Assembly: GCF_001261735.1 (NCBI RefSeq)
Contig: NZ_CVRP01000001.1
Location: 1-64,000, forward strand
DNA length: 64,000 nt
Reading direction: 5' to 3'
From: Dysgonomonas sp. BGC7
GTDB lineage: Bacteria; Bacteroidota; Bacteroidia; Bacteroidales; Dysgonomonadaceae
A program made the translations under genes and the position numbers. Below are positions 43,642 to 52,563 of this stretch, piece by piece (within the stretch, counting starts at the first letter, position 1; the number at the start of each line of letters is the position of its first letter). A model generated the notes under the pieces. It made no database searches. It was not told the DNA's origin and saw only the letters and a program-made list of their open reading frames with translations.

Positions 43642-43671
43642 ATTTTAACTAAAAACTGACAAACTTGTACA
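43642..43671 (+). repeat. 30-bp dispersed repeat, copy 4
   Basis: It begins ATTTTAACTAAAAACTG (one C-to-A change) and ends AAACTTGTACA, direct orientation relative to copy 3. Confidence 0.85.
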
Positions 43672-43755
43672 CTTTTGTACTACATTCCGCATTTATTTTT
43701 ATTCGATCCTTTTGGCTTCGCTTGAGCCTTCCTCTATAGATAAAATTCTGAAAGA

Positions 43756-45303
43756 TTATAATTTAATCTTTTTCGATTTTCCTTTCGATTCGTTGTGGAA
43801 TCCGTCTACTGCCGTTACAACATATTTATATTCAATCCTCCCGCCTTCGTATGGCAATACATGGCTTTTCTCTTTTGTTATAGCAACTATATATTGGGCA
43901 TCGTCCAGATTTTCCTTTTCTCCTTTCGGGAAACGATAAACTACATAGTATTGTGCAGTCTCCGGATCGTGCTTGTCAGAAAGACTTTCCCAGCTTAGAG
44001 TATGAGTTGTCTGAGTATATTCTTCCTGCAATTTGTCTACTTTTTTCGGCTTTTTGTTGTGCATATGTGTATATGCAGGAATTAGAGCAGGATATTTATG
44101 ATAGTTATTTTGTAGCTGAGATGCTATCCCCTTATAGTTATCGAGTAGTTCGTAAGCAGGCCAAAAACAATTTCCGTGCACTGTAGTAAAACTTCGGGAT
44201 AGTATCATTTTCTCTTTGAGCTGATTGTCGCCCGATGGAGTAGTCGCATCCATTGTACGTTTCACGTCTTGCCCTATATAGAGATGTCCGTCGTAGTTGT
44301 TGTTAGCCCACCATTCTATCAGTGTTTTATAGTCTGCCAGACTGTGTCCTATCTCCCAATATATCTGAGGCATATTGTAATCTATCCATCCATTTTTTAC
44401 CCATAGTTTGATGTCGGCATACAGATCGTCATAGTTCTGTAATCCGTTTGTTTTGCTTCCCGACCCGTCAGGTGTGTTCTTTATGTTACGGTAAATGCCA
44501 AAAGGACTGATACCGAAGCGTACCCATGGTTTTGTTATTTCTAGAGTATGTTTTATTTCTCGGATCAACTGATTTACATTGTTCCGTCTCCAGTCGCCTA
44601 ACTGATTTCGGGAAAACCCTTGTGCTTTGGCATAAGTGTCGAAACTGTTCTGATCCGGAAAAGGTTCTCCGGCAATAGGGTAGGGGTAAAAATAATCGTC
44701 CATATGGATAGCATCCACATCGTAACGCATTACTATATCTTTCACTACATCACATATAAATGTTCTGTTTTCAGGGATTCCCGGATCGAAATATATTTTA
44801 CCTCCGTATGTTACAAACCGTTGCGGACATGAATTATATATATGGTTTTTTGCAAAAATCTCATTATCTTTCGACGATACTCTATACGGATTCAGCCATG
44901 CGTGTAATTCCATATTTCGTTTATGACATTCTTCTACCAGAAATGCTAAAGGGTCAAAACCTCCTTCCGGCGCAACACCCTGCACTCCGGTAAGAAATGC
45001 ACTCCAAGGCTCCAGCTCCGATTTGTAGAATGCGTCGGCATAAGGTCTTGCCTGAAATATGACAGCATTGATGCCATCGACCTGTAACTGATCGAGTGTG
45101 TTAATGAAATATGATTTCAGTTGAGGCACTGTCATCGACCTGTATCTTGTTTGCCATGCGGTGCTTAACCATGCTCCCCTAAACTCTCTTTTAGGATGAG
45201 TCAGATCGGTAAACTTTACTCGTTGTCGTTGTGCTCCGCAAGATGAGAGAAGCATTACCAGAATTGGAATAATAAAGATGTAAGATGTCTTATATTTGCT
45301 CAT
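43756..45303 (-). CDS. GHL10 family glycosyl hydrolase lipoprotein (DigH/YddW-like)
   Basis: A 515-residue lipoprotein with lipobox LLSSC near residue 20. The TIM-barrel of the GHL10/DUF187 family follows, with FRGAWLSTAWQTRYRS, VIFQARPYADAFYKSELEPW, ELHAWLNPYR, HMDDYFYPYP and RFGISPFGIYRN. A fibronectin-III-like C-terminal domain ends in YKYVVTAVDGFHNES. E. coli DigH, of this family, cleaves denuded peptidoglycan glycans. The start at 45303 is preferred over 45393 because it gives a proper lipoprotein signal and lies just downstream of a -7 box at 45332-45339. Confidence 0.9.
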   Translation of the reverse strand: MSKYKTSYIFIIPILVMLLSSCGAQRQRVKFTDLTHPKREFRGAWLSTAWQTRYRSMTVPQLKSYFINTLDQLQVDGINAVIFQARPYADAFYKSELEPWSAFLTGVQGVAPEGGFDPLAFLVEECHKRNMELHAWLNPYRVSSKDNEIFAKNHIYNSCPQRFVTYGGKIYFDPGIPENRTFICDVVKDIVMRYDVDAIHMDDYFYPYPIAGEPFPDQNSFDTYAKAQGFSRNQLGDWRRNNVNQLIREIKHTLEITKPWVRFGISPFGIYRNIKNTPDGSGSKTNGLQNYDDLYADIKLWVKNGWIDYNMPQIYWEIGHSLADYKTLIEWWANNNYDGHLYIGQDVKRTMDATTPSGDNQLKEKMILSRSFTTVHGNCFWPAYELLDNYKGIASQLQNNYHKYPALIPAYTHMHNKKPKKVDKLQEEYTQTTHTLSWESLSDKHDPETAQYYVVYRFPKGEKENLDDAQYIVAITKEKSHVLPYEGGRIEYKYVVTAVDGFHNESKGKSKKIKL

Positions 45304-45331
45304 AGAAGTAACATAATTTAATAAGTGCCTA

Positions 45332-45339
45332 CAAAAATA
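45332..45339 (-). promoter_or_regulatory. candidate -7 box for the DigH-like gene
   Basis: TATTTTTG on the minus strand, 29 bp before the chosen ATG at 45303; it supports that start. Confidence 0.45.
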
Positions 45340-45375
45340 GCAATAATAACTAGAAAGCCTTTTATCGAAATGGCT

Positions 45376-45383
45376 TACTTTTG
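45376..45383 (+). promoter_or_regulatory. candidate -7 box for the metallophosphoesterase
   Basis: TACTTTTG fits TAnnTTTG and precedes the ATGs at 45401 and 45407. Confidence 0.45.
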
Positions 45384-45406
45384 TATTTAACAAACAAATA
45401 ATGTAT

Positions 45407-46648
45407 ATGAAAGGGCTAATTATATCTGTTTTTCTGATTATTACTCTAGGGCTTTTTTCGGCAGAGCCTCTGAAAATCGGAGTTATTACCGATACTCATT
45501 ATTTGTCAGAAAAACTTATGGATGATGGATATGCGGTTCAGGATTACATATTAAGTAGTGGGCGGAATATAAAAGATGTTCCTGCTGTTCTCGATCAGGT
45601 ATTGGATAAATATCTGAATAGTGATATCGAAATATTGCTTATTTGTGGCGATCTGACTAAAGACGGGGAGAAACAAAGCCATATTGATTTTGCAGAGAAA
45701 TTAAAACCTCTGAAAGATAAAGGTGTCAATGTTTTTGTCATTCCCGGTAATCATGATATCAATATGCCCACATCTGTAGAGTTTAAAGGAAATAAGAAAT
45801 TGCCTGTTGATAATATTTCTACAACTGAGTTCGAAAACATATATGCAGACTATGGCTTCAATAAGGCTATAGAGAGAGATACTGCATCTTTGAGTTATGT
45901 TGTTCCGCTCGATAGCCATACATGGCTATTGGCTATAGATGCTGCTAGATACAATGAATATAAAACATCGAGTATTACAGCAGGCCGCATAAAACCTGAA
46001 ACAGAAAAATGGATTGTAGAAGTGCTCGATAATGCCCGTCAGAAAAATATACAAGTAGTGGGAATGATGCACTGGGGCTTGGCGGAGCACATCATGTATC
46101 AATCTGTTTTCTTTAAAGACTATTTAGTAAATGATTGGGTAAGACTTGCTGATCTTTTTGCTGATAAAGGTATGAAAGCCATATTTACAGGACACTTTCA
46201 TTCCAATGATATTACCCGACATGTATCGCAAGCCGGAAATAAGATTTATGATATAGAAACAGGCACATTATCCGGCTATCCTTATGCTTATCGCTTTGTA
46301 GATTTGTATGCAGATGGAATGACCATAAAGACCGAGAATGTTATATCTGTTCCCTCAAATCCCAATATGGCTGTAGAAGATAAGCATCGAATACAGGCTC
46401 TGTCTCAGCGCATGGCTAAAAATAAGTTGCAGGGATTAGGCTATGACATGCCTGCTGATATTCTGGATCAGATGGCTGATGTAATGAGTCGTATTTTTGT
46501 TTTGCATTTGTTTGGCGATGAAGTTGCTGATGAAAGGCTGAAAACTTCAATAGGAAAATTAGCCAAGATAATGGATAGCCCTATTGATATTGAAGAAATA
46601 CAACTGGACTTTGAACCGGCAGACAATAATGTTCAAATAACTTTCTGA
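45407..46648 (+). CDS. secreted calcineurin-like metallophosphoesterase
   Basis: About 413 residues with a signal peptide (ending LGLFSAEP). Dinuclear metal ligands appear in order: [32 protein letters not shown] and GHFHSND. It is probably periplasmic or surface exposed and hydrolyses a phosphomonoester or diester of unknown identity. ATGs at 45401 and 45407 differ by two codons. It is five bases from rnhB. Confidence 0.9.
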   Translation: MKGLIISVFLIITLGLFSAEPLKIGVITDTHYLSEKLMDDGYAVQDYILSSGRNIKDVPAVLDQVLDKYLNSDIEILLICGDLTKDGEKQSHIDFAEKLKPLKDKGVNVFVIPGNHDINMPTSVEFKGNKKLPVDNISTTEFENIYADYGFNKAIERDTASLSYVVPLDSHTWLLAIDAARYNEYKTSSITAGRIKPETEKWIVEVLDNARQKNIQVVGMMHWGLAEHIMYQSVFFKDYLVNDWVRLADLFADKGMKAIFTGHFHSNDITRHVSQAGNKIYDIETGTLSGYPYAYRFVDLYADGMTIKTENVISVPSNPNMAVEDKHRIQALSQRMAKNKLQGLGYDMPADILDQMADVMSRIFVLHLFGDEVADERLKTSIGKLAKIMDSPIDIEEIQLDFEPADNNVQITF

Positions 46649-46653
46649 CTATC

Positions 46654-47253
46654 ATGTTACAATTATCTTTATACCCGGATCTGATAGAAGCCGGCTGCGA
46701 TGAGGCGGGTAGAGGATGTCTTGCCGGACCTGTTTTTGCCGCAGCGGTCATTCTCCCCGATGGCTTTGAATGTGAAAAACTGAATGATTCTAAACAACTG
46801 AGCGAAAAAGAACGTTACCTTCTTCGCCCCTTGATAGAGGAAAAAGCCTTAGCATGGGCTGTCGGTATTGTCGATCATAAAGAGATAGATAAAATAAATA
46901 TATTGAATGCATCCATTCTGGCAATGCAGCGCGCTGTCGCTTCACTTAAGATTCGTCCACAGCATTTGCTTATAGATGGCAACCGGTTTAAGAAATATGA
47001 GGATGTTGGTCATACTTGTGTAGTAAAAGGTGATGGTAAGTTTTTGCCTATTGCCGCTGCTTCGGTATTAGCTAAGACTTACCGAGATGATTTTATGCTT
47101 AAGCTGAATGAAGAATATCCGTTGTACGACTGGATAAACAATAAAGGATATCCTACCAAGAAACACAGAGATGCGATCAAAAGCCATGGGGTGACTCCCT
47201 ATCATCGTCTAACATTCAATCTGACCGAAAAGCAACTTAAACTTGATTTTTAA
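46654..47253 (+). CDS. rnhB: ribonuclease HII
   Basis: Removes RNA and single ribonucleotides from DNA duplexes. The catalytic residues lie in [32 protein letters not shown] and [12 protein letters not shown]. Length is 199 residues. It follows the phosphoesterase by five bases and overlaps the converging DUF4468 gene by four. Confidence 0.96.
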   Translation: MLQLSLYPDLIEAGCDEAGRGCLAGPVFAAAVILPDGFECEKLNDSKQLSEKERYLLRPLIEEKALAWAVGIVDHKEIDKINILNASILAMQRAVASLKIRPQHLLIDGNRFKKYEDVGHTCVVKGDGKFLPIAAASVLAKTYRDDFMLKLNEEYPLYDWINNKGYPTKKHRDAIKSHGVTPYHRLTFNLTEKQLKLDF

Positions 47254-47822
47254 TAACCGAATTTCTTTTCGAAGCTGGAGGATATTTCTTCCAGATAATA
47301 CAGAGTACTTTTTCTTGTGTTGTTCCTCAATTCCTGTAGGTTATCTTTGGTGTCGATGGCATTATCTGTTATAAAATCTTCGGCACGTATTACACGAGGT
47401 AGAGATTTGTCTTTGGATGAATTTTCGTAAAGATAGGATATGTCGGTTATCTCAAGAACACATTTGTCTTTGTATATGAATCCATTTATACGATAGCGCA
47501 TTGTCATTTTTTCACGTACACCTTTGGCATTCGCGGGGAGTAATAACTCTATTCTCGATTTTGCGATAAACTCATTATTCTTTGCATCATGTCGTATGCT
47601 CGAGTTGAAAGGATCCTTTCCGTAATTGACCACAGACCATTCTTTGAGCAGTTTGTAATTATCGGCAGAAGTTGTACCAGTTTTAGATGGTATCTCTTTC
47701 AGGAAAGTGACTTTTCCTTCGATAACAGAAACGTTAGCAAACTTCTCTCCTTGTCGTACTACCTGAGAAAAGCATGCTGCCGGAATTATACTGAATAGAA
47801 TATATATCAAGTACTTTTTCAT
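47250..47822 (-). CDS. DUF4468 domain secreted protein
   Basis: About 190 residues with a signal peptide ([20 protein letters not shown] region). The mature beta-rich domain ([21 protein letters not shown] in part, [20 protein letters not shown] in part) matches DUF4468, a Bacteroidota family of unknown role. Starts at 47834 and 47822 are possible. The -7 box at 47845-47852 favours the inner one. Confidence 0.82.
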   Translation of the reverse strand: MKKYLIYILFSIIPAACFSQVVRQGEKFANVSVIEGKVTFLKEIPSKTGTTSADNYKLLKEWSVVNYGKDPFNSSIRHDAKNNEFIAKSRIELLLPANAKGVREKMTMRYRINGFIYKDKCVLEITDISYLYENSSKDKSLPRVIRAEDFITDNAIDTKDNLQELRNNTRKSTLYYLEEISSSFEKKFGY

Positions 47823-47844
47823 AGTTTGAGTCATTTGTGTCTTG

Positions 47845-47852
47845 CAAATATA
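47845..47852 (-). promoter_or_regulatory. candidate -7 box for the DUF4468 gene
   Basis: TATATTTG on the minus strand, 22 bp before the ATG at 47822. Confidence 0.45.
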
Positions 47853-47897
47853 GAAATATATTTTTTATCTCAAAGAATGAAGAAGACTTGTTTACCC

Positions 47898-49046
47898 TTA
47901 TGACTGTATCGCTTCCAGATGGTTTTTAAGAGTATTGGAATACATTTCCAGCATCTTACTCCAAGCAAAGTCATAGTCTATATAGTCAAGATCAATCTTT
48001 TTTATCTGTTTGTCTAAATAAGACTTGAAATTATTCACCTCATCGGATGTGTATTTATCCGCAAATCTATTTTCATTGTTCAGCAGGTCATGAGCAATAT
48101 AATTGCAAGGGAATATCTCATAGTTAGAATGTATTTCCTTGTCTATTATTTGGGCAGCTAACTCTGGTTGTAAACGCTTGTCTGGTTCTGTTATTTTTTC
48201 CAGTTCAGGATTAATACAATTACAGAGGCGGAAAACTACATTTCCCTTTTGCCCTAAGATCCCTATCTCCATATTTAAGAGATCGTCTCTCTGAGTCTTC
48301 TTGAAGTCCGGATTGTCCCGTTTTTGCTGAAACTCTTTTGCTTTCAGATAATCGCAAGGGTCATACTCATAAGATATTGATAATGGAACAAGATTCAGTT
48401 CTTTCAGGCTTTCCAAAAATGATTTGTCGTCAGGGTACAAAGCCAACATCTTTAATAAGCTGTCTTGGGTTCTGTCGTCTGAATTTTTTGCACGGCCTTC
48501 CCGTTGGGCTATCCATACAGATTCTCCCTTTTCATTAATCGTATAATGAATATATTCCGACATATGCTTGGAAGCTATCAACCGTTCTTTCATAGAAAGT
48601 CCTCGCTTTACAATGAAGCTTTTGTTCAATCTCACAAGCTTATCTATCCATGGATGGATAAGAAGATTATCACCGATGGCTATCTCTGTTGTTGCCAAGT
48701 CCTGCTCATGACGAAGGATATTGAATAGTCCGGCATCGAGGACAATGTCTCTGTGATTAGACAGGTATAGATGTTGTACCGAACGGTCTATCTTATCCCA
48801 ATTGTCGCCACGTATGCTTGTGGAAACTTTCATTCCCAGCGATTTGATAACAGGATAAATCATTTGTGCCTGAAATTGTTCTTTCGTTTTATACTTCGAC
48901 ATTTCTGCCGAAAACTCATTCCAGTCTATATCGGGTATAATATATTTTACAGCATGCTGAAATCCAGGGTCGACAAGGATATCCTGAATGGCTTGTTCTA
49001 CTTCGTGGTCGTAAAGTGGCGCTATGTCGTTAAATTTACTACTCAT
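47898..49046 (-). CDS. glycerol-phosphate acyltransferase-like protein (PlsC superfamily)
   Basis: About 382 residues. The acyltransferase motif I is SNHRDIVLDAG (NHxxxxD), motif II around RLNKSFIVKRGLSMKERL, and motif III AQREGRAKNSDDRTQDSLL (EGR). It has an N-terminal extension and a long C-terminal helical region, larger than plain PlsC. No strong membrane helix is seen. The likely role is acylating a lipid precursor. Met1 at 49061 or 49046 could start it. It is last in a PASTA-rluD-ddl-acyltransferase operon. Confidence 0.85.
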   Translation of the reverse strand: MSSKFNDIAPLYDHEVEQAIQDILVDPGFQHAVKYIIPDIDWNEFSAEMSKYKTKEQFQAQMIYPVIKSLGMKVSTSIRGDNWDKIDRSVQHLYLSNHRDIVLDAGLFNILRHEQDLATTEIAIGDNLLIHPWIDKLVRLNKSFIVKRGLSMKERLIASKHMSEYIHYTINEKGESVWIAQREGRAKNSDDRTQDSLLKMLALYPDDKSFLESLKELNLVPLSISYEYDPCDYLKAKEFQQKRDNPDFKKTQRDDLLNMEIGILGQKGNVVFRLCNCINPELEKITEPDKRLQPELAAQIIDKEIHSNYEIFPCNYIAHDLLNNENRFADKYTSDEVNNFKSYLDKQIKKIDLDYIDYDFAWSKMLEMYSNTLKNHLEAIQS

Positions 49047-49066
49047 GGTATATAATTTCAATTCAC

Positions 49067-50041
49067 TTAAAATTCGTTCTCGATGATCTCTGTTAATACT
49101 TCAGTTATGTTTAATCCGGCAGCAGCTACCTGTTGTGGTACGAAGCTGGTTTGGGTCATTCCCGGAGTAGTATTTACTTCTAGCAGGTAAGGCGTTTTTC
49201 CTTTAATAATAAAATCAGCCCTTATGATCCCTTTGGCCCCTACCAAGTCATATATTTTAGAAGTAAGACTCTGTATTCTTTGTGTCATCTCTTCGGAAAT
49301 ACGTGCCGGAGTGATTTCTTCTACTTCTCCCTCATACTTTGCTTTGTAATCAAAAAAATCATTTGATGTAACTACTTCTGTTAGGGGAAATACTACTTCT
49401 TTGTTTTTTGTTTTGTAGCTTCCGCATGTAACCTCTGTTCCACCAATATAACTTTCAATAATTACATCCGATGTTTCTTTAAAGGAAGTTTCTATTGCTT
49501 CTTCTAACTGCTCTATTGATTTCACCTTAGTTGTTGCAAAACTCGAACCACCTGTGTTTGGCTTTACAAACATAGGAAATCCCAATCTATCTGCTATCTC
49601 TTTTGTACTATATTTAGTATCCTTATTCAAATATAAGGAATCTGCAACCGTAACACCAAAGTTTTTAAGAAAATTATTGCAAATGAACTTATTCATCGTA
49701 AGGGCTGAAGCCATCATTCCGCATGTAGAATAGGGTATATCTATCATGTCGAAAAAGCCCTGTAGCCGCCCATCTTCTCCCGGAGTACCATGTATGGTAA
49801 TATATGCAAAGTCAAATTTTACCTTTACACTCAATATAGGATGCATGAAACTGAAATCATTTTTGTCTACAGGATATATTTGCCCGTCCGCATCTACAGT
49901 CCATCCTTCTTTTACTATTTTTACTTTATAGACATTGTATCTTTCTTTGTCTAAAAAAGAGTATATGCCGGCCATACTTTTAGCTGATATAACTGCTTCG
50001 GAAGAGTAACCTCCCCATACGATGGCAATATTACGTTTCAT
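49067..50041 (-). CDS. ddl: D-alanine--D-alanine ligase
   Basis: ATP-grasp enzyme that makes D-Ala-D-Ala for peptidoglycan. The N-terminal IAIVWGGYSSEAVISAKSMA, the ITIHGTPGEDGRLQGFFDM motif, the ATP-grasp FVKPNTGGSSFATTKV and the metal-binding EVNTTPGMTQTSFVPQQ are all present. Length is 324 residues, normal for the family. It is 22 bp downstream of rluD on the same strand. Confidence 0.96.
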   Translation of the reverse strand: MKRNIAIVWGGYSSEAVISAKSMAGIYSFLDKERYNVYKVKIVKEGWTVDADGQIYPVDKNDFSFMHPILSVKVKFDFAYITIHGTPGEDGRLQGFFDMIDIPYSTCGMMASALTMNKFICNNFLKNFGVTVADSLYLNKDTKYSTKEIADRLGFPMFVKPNTGGSSFATTKVKSIEQLEEAIETSFKETSDVIIESYIGGTEVTCGSYKTKNKEVVFPLTEVVTSNDFFDYKAKYEGEVEEITPARISEEMTQRIQSLTSKIYDLVGAKGIIRADFIIKGKTPYLLEVNTTPGMTQTSFVPQQVAAAGLNITEVLTEIIENEF

Positions 50042-50063
50042 TTGAATTTCCTATGATTTTATA

Positions 50064-51131
50064 TTAAATATCTCTGTTTGCTATATACCCACGCCATTTG
50101 TCTAAAAGCAGAGTCATATCTTTGGGGATTGGAGCTTCAAACATTAGTTCTTCTCCCGTACGGGGTTGTATAAAACCTAATGTTTGTGCATGTAGAGCCT
50201 GTCTTGGGCATATGCTGAAACAGTTTTGGACAAACTGTTTATATTTTGCAAAATTTGTTCCTTTCAATATTTCATTCCCTCCATAACGTTCATCGTTGAA
50301 GAGGGTATGTCCGATATGCTTCATGTGTGCACGTATCTGATGCGTGCGACCTGTCTCTAACCGACACTGCACGAGGCTTACATAACTCATACGTTCGATA
50401 ACTTTATAGTGAGTTACTGCATGTTTTCCGAAGTCTCCGTCGGGGAATACAGTCATTAACATTCTGTTTTTCAGGCTTCGTCCTATATTGCCTTCTATAC
50501 GTCCCTCGTCGGCTTCTACCGATCCCCATACAAGGGCTACATATTGTCGTTTGGTAGTTTTGTTAAAAAACTGAGCAGAAAGGTGGGCTTTTGCATATGC
50601 GTTTTTTGCAACCACTATTAGTCCCGATGTGTCTTTGTCTATACGATGAACAATTCCTAAACGAGGATCTTTGGCGTCGTATTCGGGGGTGTCTTTAAGC
50701 TTATATGCTACGGCATTTACCATAGTGCCCTGATAGTTGCCAAACCCCGGATGAACAACGAGTCCCGGAGGCTTATTGATGACCATGAGGTCTTCATCTT
50801 CATATACTATATCCAAAGGAATGTCTTCGGGAATGATCTCCAATTCGCGCGGAGGGCGATTCATCACCACCGAAATAGTATCCAGCGGCTTTATTTTGTA
50901 ATTCGATTTTACCGGAATTTCGTTTACCAATATACAATTGGCTTCCGCTGCCTGTTGTATTCTATTGCGCGACACTCCTACTATATGCATAGCCAGGTAT
51001 TTGTCTACACGCATTTGTCCTTGTCCTTTGTCGGCAACAAAACGGTAGTGCTCATATAGCTGAGATTCTTGTTCTTCTACAAGTTCCTCTTCAGCTAATT
51101 CATCTATATCGTCTAAAAAATCTTCAGTCAT
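50064..51131 (-). CDS. rluD: 23S rRNA pseudouridine synthase RluD-like
   Basis: A 355-residue RluA-family enzyme. An N-terminal S4 RNA-binding domain (MRVDKYLAMHIVGVSRNRI) precedes the catalytic HRIDKDTSGLIVVAKN with its essential Asp, and LETGRTHQIRAHMKHIGHTL. The ATG overlaps the PASTA gene stop (TAATG), so they are translationally coupled. An acidic N-terminal tail of about 25 residues precedes the S4 domain. Confidence 0.93.
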   Translation of the reverse strand: MTEDFLDDIDELAEEELVEEQESQLYEHYRFVADKGQGQMRVDKYLAMHIVGVSRNRIQQAAEANCILVNEIPVKSNYKIKPLDTISVVMNRPPRELEIIPEDIPLDIVYEDEDLMVINKPPGLVVHPGFGNYQGTMVNAVAYKLKDTPEYDAKDPRLGIVHRIDKDTSGLIVVAKNAYAKAHLSAQFFNKTTKRQYVALVWGSVEADEGRIEGNIGRSLKNRMLMTVFPDGDFGKHAVTHYKVIERMSYVSLVQCRLETGRTHQIRAHMKHIGHTLFNDERYGGNEILKGTNFAKYKQFVQNCFSICPRQALHAQTLGFIQPRTGEELMFEAPIPKDMTLLLDKWRGYIANRDI

Positions 51132-51748
51132 TATTCAAAGAATGTTCCTTCAATATTGTTTTCTGTATCTGGAATACTATCGTCCAACGGTTCGCCGCCT
51201 GCGCCTACAGTCATTCTTAGCGGAGAGCCTTTTGGTATTTTCTGGTTAGGCTTTATTTCCTGTCCTTTATAGGAAAGCGAGATCACTATTCCTGCATATG
51301 CAGAAGGAACTTCGTCTATTATAATCTTGTCGAAGCCCAGAGAATTAAGCTGAGCCTCTGCTTGCCTTCTCGAATAGTCTTTAAGCTCTGGTATGGGAAC
51401 CATCTGAACTCCTTTTGCCTGTATGATAAGGAAGACTGTACGTCCTTGTTTTACTTTCGATTGTTCTTTCGGTATTTGCTCTATGATTGCTCCCGGAGTT
51501 CCTCCTGTCTGAAAAATAGAGTCTATAATTTCATATTGCAGATTGGATGAGGTAAGTATTCCTCCAGCCTCCTCTACTTGCAATCCTTTTACTGCGGGAA
51601 CATTAACACTTTGGTCATGTTTAGTATATATATTCAGGAAGAATAAGACAAAAACTATAAGAGCTATTCCTGCAAGAAATATCAATAGTATATTTTTTAC
51701 ATATATATTTTTGAGAAGCCTTATTCGAATGTTTTCTTTTTTTGCCAT
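51131..51748 (-). CDS. membrane-anchored PASTA domain protein
   Basis: About 205 residues. An N-terminal basic segment is followed by one membrane helix (about 18-38). PASTA repeats come next, beginning VNVPAVKGLQVEEAGGIL, then VPIPELKDYSRRQAEAQLNS and a partial third (IPKGSPLRMTVGAGGE). There is no kinase or transpeptidase domain. PASTA domains bind peptidoglycan or muropeptides, which suits its operon with ddl. Starts at 51754 and 51748 are both near the -7 box at 51778. Confidence 0.9.
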   Translation of the reverse strand: MAKKENIRIRLLKNIYVKNILLIFLAGIALIVFVLFFLNIYTKHDQSVNVPAVKGLQVEEAGGILTSSNLQYEIIDSIFQTGGTPGAIIEQIPKEQSKVKQGRTVFLIIQAKGVQMVPIPELKDYSRRQAEAQLNSLGFDKIIIDEVPSAYAGIVISLSYKGQEIKPNQKIPKGSPLRMTVGAGGEPLDDSIPDTENNIEGTFFE

Positions 51749-51777
51749 TTGCATTATTTTCTTGATAAATACAGCTA

Positions 51778-51785
51778 CAAAAGTA
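51778..51785 (-). promoter_or_regulatory. candidate -7 box for the PASTA-rluD-ddl-acyltransferase operon
   Basis: TACTTTTG on the minus strand, about 30 bp before the PASTA gene start. Confidence 0.45.
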
Positions 51786-51910
51786 TTAAAAAAAATGGAT
51801 GTTTCATTTTATTTGTATTGTATAATTATAGCTTGCTCCCAATCTCTATTGCTATATAACATATAATAACAGGAGAACTTGTATTAATGATATTTCTTAA
51901 CAGAAAAAGA

Positions 51911-51945
51911 AAAAGGATAATCCCTTAAGAGATTATCCTTTTTAT
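51911..51945. terminator. bidirectional terminator after the Lrp-type gene
   Basis: AAAAGGATAATC at 51911-51922 pairs perfectly with GATTATCCTTTT at 51931-51942. T runs follow on either strand. On the minus strand it ends the Lrp transcript. Confidence 0.85.
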
Positions 51946-51974
51946 ATCTAAACAAAACTGATTTCTGTTATTAC

Positions 51975-52439
51975 CTATTCTGTCTTAGAAATTGGTATCT
52001 GGCGTTTAACACCCTGGCTCAAAGAAATCATAGTTTCGGTAGCAACAACACCGGGTATATCTTGTATTTTGTTGTTGAGTAAGTCCATCAGATGTTCATT
52101 GTCCCGTGCATATAATTTTATTAATATGGTATAAGGGCCTGTCGTAAAATGAGATTCTACTATTTCAGGAATCTTATCCAGTTCAGGTATAACGGATTTG
52201 TACATTGAACCTCTTTCCAACTTTACTCCGATATAAGTACAAGTGTTGTAGCCTAAAACTTTAGGGTTGACAAAATATCCGGAACCAACTATCACATCCA
52301 TTTCGATCATACGTTGTACTCTCTGATGGATTGCTGCACGAGATACACCACATTCTAAGGCTACATCTTTGAATGGTATCCTTGCATTTTGAGATATGAT
52401 TTCCAATATCTTTTTGTCAAGTTTGTCAATTTTTTGCAT
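51975..52439 (-). CDS. Lrp/AsnC family transcriptional regulator
   Basis: A 154-residue regulator. The N-terminal winged helix-turn-helix is LDKKILEIISQNARIPFKDV followed by CGVSRAAIHQRVQRM. The C-terminal RAM domain carries VESHFTTGPYTILIKLYARD and GVVATETMISLSQ. It probably responds to an amino acid and acts as an octamer. It is a single-gene transcript with a possible -7 box at 52471-52478. Confidence 0.93.
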   Translation of the reverse strand: MQKIDKLDKKILEIISQNARIPFKDVALECGVSRAAIHQRVQRMIEMDVIVGSGYFVNPKVLGYNTCTYIGVKLERGSMYKSVIPELDKIPEIVESHFTTGPYTILIKLYARDNEHLMDLLNNKIQDIPGVVATETMISLSQGVKRQIPISKTE

Positions 52440-52470
52440 GATATAAGAGCGTTAATTATTTATTCTATTC

Positions 52471-52478
52471 CAAATGTA
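52471..52478 (-). promoter_or_regulatory. candidate -7 box for the Lrp-type gene
   Basis: TACATTTG on the minus strand, 32 bp before the ATG. No -33 TTG is seen. Confidence 0.35.
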
Positions 52479-52563
52479 AGTTGTTTTTTGTGAAAAATAA
52501 AACTTTTTGCTCGAAAAAATATATTGACAGCCCCAAAGTAATATATACCACTAACTTTTTGTC

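Larger units (their letters stand above)
43334..43755. other. 422-bp repeat-rich intergenic region
   Basis: It lies between the start of the methyltransferase gene and the end of the DigH-like gene. It contains two direct copies of the 30-bp dispersed repeat, 142 bp apart, and between them two G/C-rich blocks, one a perfect hairpin CCTCCC-TTCG-GGGAGG at 43615-43630. There is no credible reading frame. It looks like accumulated intergenic repeat debris, far more G/C-clustered than its surroundings. Confidence 0.65.

Noticed and set aside
45303-45393. The longer 545-residue form of the DigH-like protein
   Set aside because: It would add 30 residues before the lipoprotein signal and start upstream of the -7 box, so the inner ATG is preferred.
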